Origin: Desulfobacteraceae bacterium
GTDB taxonomy: Bacteria > Desulfobacterota > Desulfobulbia > Desulfobulbales > Desulfobulbaceae
DNA length: 5,908 bases
Direction: 5' to 3'
Assembly: GCA_022837185.1 (NCBI GenBank)
Contig: JALHJD010000192.1
Span: 1-5,908 of the forward strand
Made by a program: the position numbers and the translations under genes. The first letter of the stretch is position 1; every line of letters starts with the position of its first letter. This document shows, one piece after another, positions 1 to 5,757 of this stretch. The notes below the pieces were generated by a model. It ran no database searches. It saw nothing but the letters and a program-made list of their open reading frames with translations, and was not told where the DNA came from.

Positions 1-294
1 CTCGACGGTGCAAGGTTCCAGATTGCCGGCTTTCCCGCAAAATCCAGGACATTCCTCTGTTCCGGTCGCCCTTTCCTTGAAAACAGGGCCCTGGTAGAGG
101 TGAGAAAATTCTCCCGCCTGGATAGACAATGTGGTTTTGCAGGAGTGCTCGAAGAGAAAGAGTCCGGTTTCCAATTCCTCGAAAGAGGCCTGATAGGCAT
201 GGAACCTCAATTCAGGGTCCGACAGGAATTCAGAGGAATCCCTCCATGTTTTCCTGCACCTCTTGCACTGTTTGTAGGGTCTTTCCTTGTCCAT
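1..294 (-). CDS. Cys-rich protein of unknown function, N-terminal part (paralogue of 4718-5086)
   Basis: The reverse strand reads open from an ATG at 294 to the window edge, giving 98 codons with no stop; the C-terminus lies outside. I do not recognise the family. By eye about 60% of aligned residues match the protein at 4718-5086, including KQCxRC near the N-terminus, FLSDP, AYQ-SFEELE, FLF-HSC, FSHL, GPVF-ERA-GT and ECPG-C. Cysteines are at residues 10, 13, 52, 82, 86 and 95. The CxxC followed by CPGxC suggests metal binding, for example zinc, but this is inference. No signal peptide or membrane segment is seen, so it is probably cytoplasmic. The start is uncertain: in-frame ATGs also lie at 318 and 321, and none has a strong Shine-Dalgarno. 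I prefer 294 because similarity to the paralogue starts soon after it. Conservation of sequence with many substitutions argues that this is a real gene. Confidence 0.72.
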   Translation of the reverse strand, partial: MDKERPYKQCKRCRKTWRDSSEFLSDPELRFHAYQASFEELETGLFLFEHSCKTTLSIQAGEFSHLYQGPVFKERATGTEECPGFCGKAGNLEPCTVE

Positions 295-1027
295 TATCTT
301 GCCCGTATATAAATGCATCATGACTGGCCGTACCCTCTGCCAGAACCGTGCCAACGGCTGCCACTGTATTCACCCCGGCCTGGATTCCGCAGGGACGGCA
401 ATAATCCCTGAAGCATCTCAAAGATCATCGTTTCCGACCCTTTGGGGTTACCTTCATTCCTCGCAAATGTAATGCCAACCCCAGGAAAATGACGAAAAGG
501 GTGGTAAAACCCTTTGTCAACCTTACTGGCCGGGTCCCGGGCAAACCCTCCCTTTCCTGTAAAAATGGACAGATTTCCTTCCGGACAGGATAAATTTCGG
601 GACGACAGGCCGCAAAACCACCTGAAGCCAAAAGGAACAGTTACTCTTTGGTCGGTCCCGGGGGCTTTTCCGCAGACGTCATCAGTCATCACGGCTGATT
701 GGCATGCTTCTTGAGTTGCACAACCTCGGAACCGCTCGGCCCCAAAAAAAAATCCCGCCGGGAAAAGGATACCGTCAAGGCCTTGGCCATCCTCCCCGGC
801 AAGGGAGAACAGCATGCCGACAAACACAATTCTCCAGCGGGCTTCAGTAAGAAACGTCCCGACCCCCGGGAAGCCGTACCATGCCCCATGCCCCATCCCC
901 CCTGAACCTTCAACGGATTCCCCCGACCCCAATCCCGCATCAGAGGGCCCCTTCAAAAATTCTCCTTCCATCCGGCTGCACCAGTGTTGTCGGGACCCAG
1001 TGCCATCCGCCGGGAAAGTTCAAATAA
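295..1027. other. Region without a confident gene
   Basis: About 730 bases between the left-edge gene and the nor promoter. The minus strand is G-rich and all three of its frames are fairly open. The longest frame runs 971 to 318 (217 codons). Its TGA overlaps an ATG at 321 (ATGATG) that is in frame with the left-edge gene, and an AAGGAG lies 5 nt before an in-frame TTG near its start. However, the predicted protein resembles no family I know, third-position GC by eye is clearly lower than in norC/norB, and other frames of the same strand are open too (631-425 and 940-689), which points to base composition. The 631-425 frame ends with a hydrophobic stretch and a basic tail, but nothing else supports it. 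A decayed gene or an unknown minus-strand gene remain possible. Confidence 0.4.
496..515. other. Perfect 7-bp hairpin
   Basis: AAAGGGT and ACCCTTT form a perfect 7-bp inverted repeat around a 6-nt loop inside the gene-poor stretch. There is no U-tract on either side, so it is not a convincing intrinsic terminator. Its role is unknown. Confidence 0.3.
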
Positions 1028-1041
1028 TTGACATAGATCAA
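1028..1041 (+). promoter_or_regulatory. FNR/DNR/HcpR-type operator upstream of norC
   Basis: TTGAC-ATAG-ATCAA matches the CRP/FNR-superfamily consensus TTGAT-N4-ATCAA at nine of ten fixed positions. In known systems such boxes upstream of nor genes bind NO-, nitrite- or oxygen-responsive regulators (FNR, DNR/NnrR, or HcpR in Desulfobacterota). The box is centred at 1034.5, exactly -41.5 from the start site predicted at 1076, which is the class II activator position. The sequence cannot tell which regulator binds. Confidence 0.8.
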
Positions 1042-1063
1042 GGTTGAGGCATTAAACCCGGCT

Positions 1064-1076
1064 TATAAAAAAAATA
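1064..1076 (+). promoter_or_regulatory. Predicted norCB promoter (-10 and start site)
   Basis: A TATAAA hexamer at 1064-1069 (five of six matches to TATAAT) sits 22 nt after the FNR-type box, with transcription expected to start near 1076. No good -35 hexamer is present because the operator occupies that place, as is usual for class II activated promoters. The transcript would carry a leader of about 144 nt before norC. Confidence 0.65.
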
Positions 1077-1092
1077 CATTACGGGCAGAAGT

Positions 1093-1103
1093 CCTTGTCA
1101 AGG
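1093..1103. other. CCTTG-T-CAAGG inverted repeat in the nor leader
   Basis: A perfect 5-bp inverted repeat around one T lies about 18 nt downstream of the predicted start site. It is too compact to be a stable RNA hairpin but could be a protein site. It partly resembles FNR half-sites (TTGTCAA), but the spacing is wrong for a second FNR box. Confidence 0.25.
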
Positions 1104-1172
1104 GAGAACAATTTCATCCTCAACCCGTACACTCTGTGTGGAATTTTGTACAGGAGAAACAGAAAAGGACAG

Positions 1173-1188
1173 CATGCCGCCAGGCATG
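1173..1188 (+). other. Leader hairpin just upstream of the norC ribosome binding site
   Basis: CATGCC and GGCATG form a perfect 6-bp stem with a 4-nt loop, ending 16 nt before the AAGGAGG of norC (1205-1211). It contains two in-frame ATG triplets, at 1174 and 1186. It could influence mRNA stability or translation, but may be incidental. Confidence 0.35.
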
Positions 1189-1219
1189 ATATTTCACCAT
1201 CAGGAAGGAGGGAAAAAGT

Positions 1220-1915
1220 ATGACTTTACGAAATGCCAGAATCATTTTCTGGGCGGGAACGCTTGTCTCCGTCGCCATCTTTGCATGGCTGACCTGGGAT
1301 TTTCACCGCCAGGAGGAAGCGTACGCCCACACCAGCAAAATTGACGATCGGGTCGTGGCCGGAAAAAAGGTATGGCACAAGTACAACTGCAACAACTGTC
1401 ATACGATCCTCGGCTTCGGCGGATATTATGCCCCGGATATGACCAAGGCTTATTATCGGCTGGGGGAAAGCAACATCATTTCCATAGTCATGCAACCCCA
1501 GGAGATCTACCGGGACTCCTTCCGCAAGATGCCCAACCTCGGGGTTACCGAGGCGGAAGCCGCCGACCTGGTGCAGTTCCTCCACTGGACGGCGAACATT
1601 GAAAACAGAAAATGGCCGCCCCAGGATGAAAAATATGTGCAGGCCGCACGGTTGCGCGATGAACAGCCTGAAAAAGTACGAAAGACCGATATCGTCCTCG
1701 GCGCTTGCGGCGGCTGCCACTCCTTTGCCAACCAGGGGCGGGATATTGCCGGTGATTTCGGCGAACTGGCCAGGGACCTCGACTATGACCGGGAGACCCT
1801 GGTCCGGTTCATGCTGGACCCGAGATCGGTCAATTCCGATTCCAGCATGCCGGCCCAGAATATCACGCCGGAGACCGCCGGCATCATTGCTGATTTCATT
1901 TTGAGTTTACGCTAA
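1220..1915 (+). CDS. norC: Nitric oxide reductase cytochrome c subunit, diheme variant
   Basis: This is the membrane-anchored cytochrome c subunit that passes periplasmic electrons to NorB for 2 NO to N2O. Residues 8-26 form an N-terminal membrane anchor, with the rest periplasmic. The standard NorC domain follows: haem motif CNNCH at 57-61, LGFGGYYAPD just after it, the probable axial Met in KMPNLGVT (M104), and a terminal WPP at 132-134. Ordinary NorC proteins of about 150 residues end there. This one continues for nearly 100 residues into a second small c-type domain, with CGGCH at 163-167 and a probable axial Met in SSMPA (M210), ending in a typical C-terminal helix. The start is fixed by AAGGAGG at 1205-1211, 8 nt from the ATG. 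norB follows after 13 nt. The NorC identification is firm; a role for the extra haem as built-in electron entry is inference. Confidence 0.95.
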   Translation: MTLRNARIIFWAGTLVSVAIFAWLTWDFHRQEEAYAHTSKIDDRVVAGKKVWHKYNCNNCHTILGFGGYYAPDMTKAYYRLGESNIISIVMQPQEIYRDSFRKMPNLGVTEAEAADLVQFLHWTANIENRKWPPQDEKYVQAARLRDEQPEKVRKTDIVLGACGGCHSFANQGRDIAGDFGELARDLDYDRETLVRFMLDPRSVNSDSSMPAQNITPETAGIIADFILSLR

Positions 1916-1928
1916 AGGAGGGAAACCG

Positions 1929-3263
1929 ATGACCATAGAATATCAAAGCCAGAAAGTAGCGCTGCCGTACATGCAGCTTTCTCTTGTTTTGTTCATCCTG
2001 CAGGTTGTCCTCGGCCTGTGGCTTGCCGCCAATTATGCCTTCACCCTGCCCCAGGGACTGGTCGACATGCTGTCGTTCGCCACGACCCGGGCAATTCATA
2101 CCAATCTTCTGGTCGCCTGGATGCTGCTGGGTTTCATGGGCGGGGCCTATTTCATCCTGCCGGCGGAATGTGAACGCGAACTGCACAGCACGAAAATCGC
2201 CTGGCTGCAGCTCATCCTGTTCGCCGCCGCCGCCGTTGCCGCCGTGGTGGGTTTTCTCTTCGGCTGGACCCAGGGCAAGCCGCTGCTCGAAATACCTGTA
2301 CCCCTGGATCTGGTCATTGTCGTCGCCGCCCTGCTCTTTCTCTACAACATCCTCATGACCGTGCTGCGGGCGGAGAAGCGTTCGGTCCTGCAGTGGATGC
2401 TGGTCGGCGGGGTCCTGTTCCTCGCCCTCATGTACCTGTTCGGCATACCGTTCTACTCCAGCCTCAATGCCGATTACTATTACTGGTGGTGGGTCATCCA
2501 TCTGTGGGTCGAGGGAGCCTGGGAACTGATCACCGCCGCGATCATCGCCTTCATCATCCTCCGGGTCACCGGCGTCGAGCGCAAGGTGGTGGAAAAATGG
2601 CTCTACGTCGAGACAGGCCTCTTTCTGTTTACCGGCATCGTCGGCACCGGCCACCATTACTACTGGATCGGGGCGCCCGATTACTGGCTCTGGTGGGGCG
2701 GCATATTCAGCGCCCTGGAGCCGCTGCCCATCCTGCTGATGGTTGTCGATACCTGGCTGCACATCCGCGAGCGGAAAAACCCCATCGTCAACCGCCTGAT
2801 CTGGATATACATCGTCGGCCTGGCCCTCTATCACTTTGTCGGCGCGGGCGTCTGGGGCTTCATCCATACCCTGCCGCCCATCAACTACTATACGCACGGC
2901 AGCCAGATAACCGTCTCACACGGCCACATGGCCTTTTTCGGGGCCTACGCCCTGCTGAACCTGACCGTCTTTTATTTCGCCATGCCGCAATTCAAGGGCA
3001 TTGAGAAATATGACGCCAAGGCCGGCCACTGGGGTTTCTGGACCATGGGCGTGTCGATGTTTTTCCTCTGCCTGGTCTTCGGTGTCGCCGGCATCCTCCA
3101 GGTCTACCTGGAGCGCTTTCTTGACATCGGCTACATGACCGCGCACATGTCCATGATGTTCTGGTTCAAGACCGCCATCGTCCTGGGCCTTGTCTTTCTG
3201 GCCGGAGCGATCACCACGGTTTACCACCTCTTTACCCTGCGGCCGGCGATGCAAACCGCCTAA
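1929..3263 (+). CDS. norB: Nitric oxide reductase catalytic subunit
   Basis: NorB is the haem b/b3-FeB catalytic subunit of cytochrome c-dependent NO reductase, a member of the haem-copper oxidase superfamily with about 12 membrane helices. It reduces two NO to N2O and water. At 444 residues it is about 20 shorter than the Pseudomonas protein, mainly in a loop before residue 125. Expected residues are present: H57 (low-spin haem, in AIHTNLLVAW), H191, E195 and E199 in HLWVEGAWEL, H242 and H243 (FeB, in GTGHHYYWIG), E264 in SALEPLP, and H331 and H333 in HGHMAFFGAY. The glutamates correspond to the acidic residues that set NOR apart from oxygen-reducing oxidases. The fused N-terminal quinol domain of qNor is absent, which fits a NorC partner. 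AAGGAGG at 1915-1921 overlaps the norC stop and lies 7 nt before the ATG, so the two are co-transcribed. No norD or norQ follows. Confidence 0.97.
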   Translation: MTIEYQSQKVALPYMQLSLVLFILQVVLGLWLAANYAFTLPQGLVDMLSFATTRAIHTNLLVAWMLLGFMGGAYFILPAECERELHSTKIAWLQLILFAAAAVAAVVGFLFGWTQGKPLLEIPVPLDLVIVVAALLFLYNILMTVLRAEKRSVLQWMLVGGVLFLALMYLFGIPFYSSLNADYYYWWWVIHLWVEGAWELITAAIIAFIILRVTGVERKVVEKWLYVETGLFLFTGIVGTGHHYYWIGAPDYWLWWGGIFSALEPLPILLMVVDTWLHIRERKNPIVNRLIWIYIVGLALYHFVGAGVWGFIHTLPPINYYTHGSQITVSHGHMAFFGAYALLNLTVFYFAMPQFKGIEKYDAKAGHWGFWTMGVSMFFLCLVFGVAGILQVYLERFLDIGYMTAHMSMMFWFKTAIVLGLVFLAGAITTVYHLFTLRPAMQTA

Positions 3264-3274
3264 ACACTGTCACT

Positions 3275-3324
3275 GGGCAGGGTCCGTTGTTGGCTCCCCA
3301 GGGAGTCAAGGACAGGCCCTGCCC
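3275..3324 (+). terminator. Terminator-like two-part hairpin after norB
   Basis: Starting 12 nt after the norB stop, GGGCAGGG (3275-3282) pairs perfectly with CCCTGCCC (3317-3324). Inside, GGCTCC (3292-3297) pairs with GGAGTC (3302-3307) using one G-U. The following sequence is only moderately T-rich (TTCCCGTTCTTCT), so it may slow polymerase or protect the 3' end rather than be a strong intrinsic terminator. Confidence 0.45.
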
Positions 3325-3453
3325 TTCCCGTTCTTCTCACTTCGTTCGCTTGCCTCCCCGGCAAACCCCTTGCCCGCATATGCAGGTCGGGTGCACAAAC
3401 ATGTTTTTCTCCTCAATCGTCCCCGCAGCACGGGGTGGAACGCTGCCAACTGC

Positions 3454-3476
3454 AAACTTCCGGCGAAGCCGGGTTT
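3454..3476. terminator. Bidirectional terminator candidate between norB and the HD-GYP gene
   Basis: CCGGC-GAA-GCCGG makes a 5-bp GC stem with a tight 3-nt loop. It is flanked by AAAC on the left and GTTT on the right, which extend the stem past a 2-nt bulge. On either strand the stem is followed by a short T-run, which suits convergent genes. It lies about 190 nt after norB and about 45 nt after the HD-GYP stop. A smaller GC-only hairpin (CCCCG/CGGGG, 3421-3435) sits beside it. The rest of 3325-3519 holds no supportable gene. Confidence 0.45.
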
Positions 3477-3519
3477 AGTCAACGTAGTCAATAGCGTCCC
3501 TCGAGGACCCTTTCGACCT

Positions 3520-4425
3520 TCATTCTTCCTCGGACAGCATGCCGTAGACATTCTGCCGCGGCGGGCTGCCCCGGCGCTCCAGCGAAACAGCGACCTCCTC
3601 CACGCTGGTCTTTTTCTTCCTGTTGTACGCCACCAGCGCCCGGACCGGCGCCCAGCCGATTTCTCCCCGCCGGGCCATCGATGTCAGCTCCTCCAGGGCG
3701 GTCCGGTTGTCGAAGGAAACCGGTCGATAGGGTCTGCGGGCAACCAGGGCATCGTAGATGTCGCAGACCGTGGTCACCTCCACGACCAGATTCAGCAGCT
3801 CAATGCCCCTGGAATAGCCGGTGCCATTGCGCCGCTCGTGGTGATCAAGGGCAATCAGCGAGGAGAGGCCGCCATGGTCCCCGAGGTAATGACTCACCAG
3901 GACATAGCCGGCGACGGCATGATGCTTCAGTCTGTCCTGCTCCCTGGCGGTCAGGGGTGTTTCCTTCATCAGGATGGGCAGCGGAACGGTATATTTGCCC
4001 AGATCGTGCAACGGTCCGAAATGCGTGCATTCTTTTGCCGAATTGCCTTTCCGAGGAGCAAGATCGTCCAGGATAAGTGTCGTCAGGGCGGAAATGATCA
4101 GCATGTGGCGATAGGTGTGGAAATCATTGTTCCGGAAGTAATCCATCATTCGGAAGACAGGCATCGGCAGAGCTACGTCCGCCAGCAGTCCCAACACCCT
4201 GGTCCTTGTTTCTTCCCGGGAGAAAATCACATCGTAGGGGGGAATGAGAAATTCGTTCAGCAGGTCCTTTTGTACATCCCCATATTCAAACAGGCGGGCA
4301 AAGGGGTGTTTTCTCCTTTTTTCCCGGCAGAAATCGTCCATAAAATCGGAGGTAAGCTCAGTTCCCTCCCGAACCAGCAACTGATTATCCAGGTCATAAA
4401 CCGGATATTTGACAACCAGCTCCAT
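3520..4425 (-). CDS. HD-GYP-type phosphodiesterase-like protein, variant GYS motif
   Basis: A 301-residue cytoplasmic protein with no membrane segment or signal peptide. Residues about 100-250 form an HD-GYP-like domain: HTYRH (103-107), LHDLGK (139-144) with the HD pair at 140-141, LTAREQDRLKHHA (158-170), DHHERRNGTGYSRG (194-207) and CDIYDALVARRPYR (221-234). HD-GYP proteins are metal-dependent phosphodiesterases that degrade cyclic-di-GMP. The metal-binding His and Asp residues look intact, so activity is plausible. The signature is degenerate: GYP is GYS, and the usual ARI before the VaD motif is VVEV. Residues 1-98 are not recognised but begin with a short beta-like stretch (ELVVKYPVYDLDNQLLVREG) common in stand-alone HD-GYP proteins. 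There is no receiver domain. ATG 4425 is the only good start, since an in-frame TAA lies 33 nt upstream (4459-4461). It is convergent with norB and has its own promoter. Confidence 0.88.
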   Translation of the reverse strand: MELVVKYPVYDLDNQLLVREGTELTSDFMDDFCREKRRKHPFARLFEYGDVQKDLLNEFLIPPYDVIFSREETRTRVLGLLADVALPMPVFRMMDYFRNNDFHTYRHMLIISALTTLILDDLAPRKGNSAKECTHFGPLHDLGKYTVPLPILMKETPLTAREQDRLKHHAVAGYVLVSHYLGDHGGLSSLIALDHHERRNGTGYSRGIELLNLVVEVTTVCDIYDALVARRPYRPVSFDNRTALEELTSMARRGEIGWAPVRALVAYNRKKKTSVEEVAVSLERRGSPPRQNVYGMLSEEE

Positions 4426-4521
4426 GGATTCATCCCCATCTCGGTTGAAAGAAGGAATCCTCGGTGATTTTTATCCTGGCGCCTGTCTACACTCTCGTCA
4501 GGACCCGCACACGCTTTGTTT

Positions 4522-4549
4522 ATTATACTTCTTCTATCTGTTATCACAA
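4522..4549 (-). promoter_or_regulatory. Predicted sigma70-type promoter of the HD-GYP gene
   Basis: On the minus strand a perfect -10 TATAAT (4527-4522) lies 16 nt after TTGTGA (4549-4544), a four-of-six match to TTGACA. The surroundings are AT-rich compared with the rest of the window. The predicted start near 4515 gives a leader of about 90 nt before ATG 4425. The remaining bases of the 4426-4717 spacer show no gene. Confidence 0.6.
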
Positions 4550-4717
4550 AAACAATACAAATATTCTTGCCAATGAGTCAATTTTCAGCCGTGTTGGTAT
4601 TCAATTTTTCCATTTCGTCTTTTCCTGGAGCGGGCGGAGCGGTTGATTGAACGGAACCATCCGGTTTGACGTGTTCCCCGAGGACAGGGACATCGTACCC
4701 ACGTCAGGCTTCTCCCA

Positions 4718-5086
4718 TTACCCTGCATTTTTCGGCCAGATTTTAATTATCTGCAGCACTTCCCGGATATACGCGCATTCGCACCTGACGGGGCATCGGT
4801 CAAAATTGGTTCTTTTCAGGCAGTACCCGGGGCATTCATCGGTGCCAACGGCCCGTTCCTCAAAGACCGGGCCGTCAGAAAGGTGGGAGAAATCGCCGAC
4901 GGCGATGGAAAGGGAGGCCCTGCAGGAATGATCAAACAGAAAAATGCCCGCCTCCAGCTCCTCGAACGACACCTGGTAGGCGCGCAGATTCACGGAAGGA
5001 TCCGACAGGAAGTCCGTACAGTCGATCCACGTGCTCCCGCATCTGGTGCACTGCTTGAATGAAGGTAGTGCGGCGGCAGTAAGCAT
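4718..5086 (-). CDS. Cys-rich protein of unknown function, full length (paralogue of the left-edge gene)
   Basis: A 122-residue protein whose family I do not recognise by name. It has nine cysteines: a CxxC near the N-terminus (C13, C16), then C23 and C55 in HSC, CPGYC (C85, C89), and a tail with C98, C102 and C104 followed by AYIREVLQIIKIWPK. The first CxxCGSTW resembles the first half of a zinc ribbon, and the paired Cys groups suggest metal binding; this is inference. There is no signal peptide. By eye about 60% of residues match the protein at the left edge of the window. I chose ATG 5086 over a TTG at 5185 because AGGA precedes it closely, similarity to the paralogue starts 10 residues in, and the predicted promoter starts transcription near 5131, inside the longer frame. 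The next gene on this strand starts 293 nt away, so it is probably transcribed alone. Confidence 0.82.
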   Translation of the reverse strand: MLTAAALPSFKQCTRCGSTWIDCTDFLSDPSVNLRAYQVSFEELEAGIFLFDHSCRASLSIAVGDFSHLSDGPVFEERAVGTDECPGYCLKRTNFDRCPVRCECAYIREVLQIIKIWPKNAG

Positions 5087-5137
5087 TTGTTCCTGAATCA
5101 GACTGGTGGGAGTTGGCAGGGATAACACCCTTTTTTT

Positions 5138-5166
5138 ATGATATGTGTTTTGGGTCGTTCCTTCAA
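5138..5166 (-). promoter_or_regulatory. Predicted sigma70-type promoter of the Cys-rich gene
   Basis: On the minus strand TTGAAG (5166-5161) and TATCAT (5143-5138) are separated by 17 nt and match the -35 and -10 consensus at four and five of six positions. A start near 5131 gives a 45-nt leader to ATG 5086 and rules out the longer reading from TTG 5185. Confidence 0.55.
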
Positions 5167-5215
5167 GGGGGAAGAATTCGGACAAATGGGAAGAAAATGA
5201 ACTGAGATATTTCCC

Positions 5216-5231
5216 CCTGGAAAACGCCAGG
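5216..5231. other. Small hairpin beside the palindromic repeat
   Basis: CCTGG and CCAGG form a 5-bp stem with a 6-nt loop, 11 nt from the palindrome at 5243. On the minus strand it lies downstream of the secreted-peptide gene and could be part of its transcript end, but there is no T-run. Confidence 0.3.
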
Positions 5232-5242
5232 AATCAACATGA

Positions 5243-5265
5243 GTCAAGCAAAGACTTGACCCCTT
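5243..5265. repeat. Palindromic repeat, copy 1
   Basis: GTCAAG and CTTGAC form a 6-bp stem around CAAAGA, followed by CCCCTT. All 23 nt recur identically at 5761-5783. The outer left arm is lost here (GAG instead of GGG), so the stem is shorter than in copy 2. On the minus strand it begins 12 nt after the stop of the secreted-peptide gene. Short palindromes of this type (GGGGTCAAG...CTTGACCCC) are, from memory, dispersed in many proteobacterial genomes and may be REP-like elements; that link is not provable here. Confidence 0.8.
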
Positions 5266-5277
5266 TTCACAGGACGT

Positions 5278-5559
5278 TTATTTACCTTTTTTGCCTGACC
5301 AGCCTGGAGGACTGGGCCGATTATCGCCGCTGCCTTTGGACATGATCACACTGCCGGGCAGGACTTCCAGCTTGCTGGTTTTCTTCGATTTGCTCCAGCC
5401 GGGGGGCTTGGGAGCGTCCTTCCATCCTCCCGGGCCGCTGGGATCTCCCTTCTTGGCGATGATCGTACCGGCATCGGCCGCCTTACCGGCATCCAGCATC
5501 GGGCCGGCAGGCAGGGTCATGATGGCGGCAATTGCTAACATGGCGAACAGATTTTTCAT
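5278..5559 (-). CDS. Small secreted Pro/Gly/Trp/Lys-rich protein
   Basis: A 93-residue predicted exported protein of unknown function. Residues 1-28 look like a Sec signal peptide: KN, a hydrophobic core (LFAMLAIAAIMTL), then a small-residue region with likely cleavage after AGKA. The mature part of about 65 residues is basic and disordered-looking, with no Cys. It carries a partly repeated motif, PKPPGWSKSKK (50-60) and PSPPGWSGKKGK (82-93), preceded by GPGGWKDAP. Two PPGWS copies separated by about 30 residues suggest internal duplication. The start is well fixed by AGGAGG (5572-5567), 7 nt before the ATG. The stop is followed by palindromic repeat copy 1. The partial gene upstream on the same strand has a related ending style (PPG plus a Lys-rich tail), so the two may be members of one family. 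Binding to a surface or polymer is only a guess from composition. Confidence 0.75.
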   Translation of the reverse strand: MKNLFAMLAIAAIMTLPAGPMLDAGKAADAGTIIAKKGDPSGPGGWKDAPKPPGWSKSKKTSKLEVLPGSVIMSKGSGDNRPSPPGWSGKKGK

Positions 5560-5757
5560 GGCGTATCCTCCTTTTTCCCTGAAAACACTACAGCGGATGC
5601 AGACCCCCTCCCCTCTCTTCCCTCGTGATTCCGTGATCGGAAGGGGGCCGACTCCCGCTTTCCCTCATTCCTCAATTTCTCCTTGACAATTACTCGACCC
5701 CACCTCACCTCCTTTTCGACCGGCTCACGACGCCGGCAGTGCCTGTTGCGGTTGAGA
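5560..5757. other. Spacer upstream of the secreted-peptide gene
   Basis: No gene is supported here. A perfect TTCCG-TGAT-CGGAA hairpin (5629-5642) and a CCGGC/GCCGG hairpin (5720-5736) are visible. An AAGGAGGTGA sequence (minus strand, about 5715-5706) matches the 16S anti-Shine-Dalgarno fully, but no convincing reading frame follows it. No clear sigma70 promoter was found. Confidence 0.4.

Noticed and set aside
1138..1344. Open frame overlapping the norC start, rich in His and Gly
   Set aside because: It is out of frame with the firmly identified norC, resembles no family, and is explained as a shadow frame running from the leader into norC.
1896..2897. Long 333-codon open frame on the minus strand across norB
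   Set aside because: It is antisense to norB. Its Asp/Gln/Gly/His-rich composition is the mirror of GC-rich membrane-protein codons, and no start signal supports it.
3306..3551. 81-codon minus-strand frame in the convergent spacer
   Set aside because: It has a low-complexity composition of the GEASERSEK kind often seen in translated spacer repeats, overlaps the HD-GYP end in another frame, and crosses both terminator-like hairpins.
3190..4467. Long 425-codon plus-strand frame covering the end of norB and the HD-GYP gene
   Set aside because: It is antisense to the clear HD-GYP gene and overlaps the norB C-terminus, with no recognisable domain or ribosome site.
4464..4931. Two short plus-strand frames (4464-4646 and 4647-4931)
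   Set aside because: The first lies in an AT-rich promoter spacer and the second is antisense to the Cys-rich gene. Neither has a ribosome site or family resemblance.
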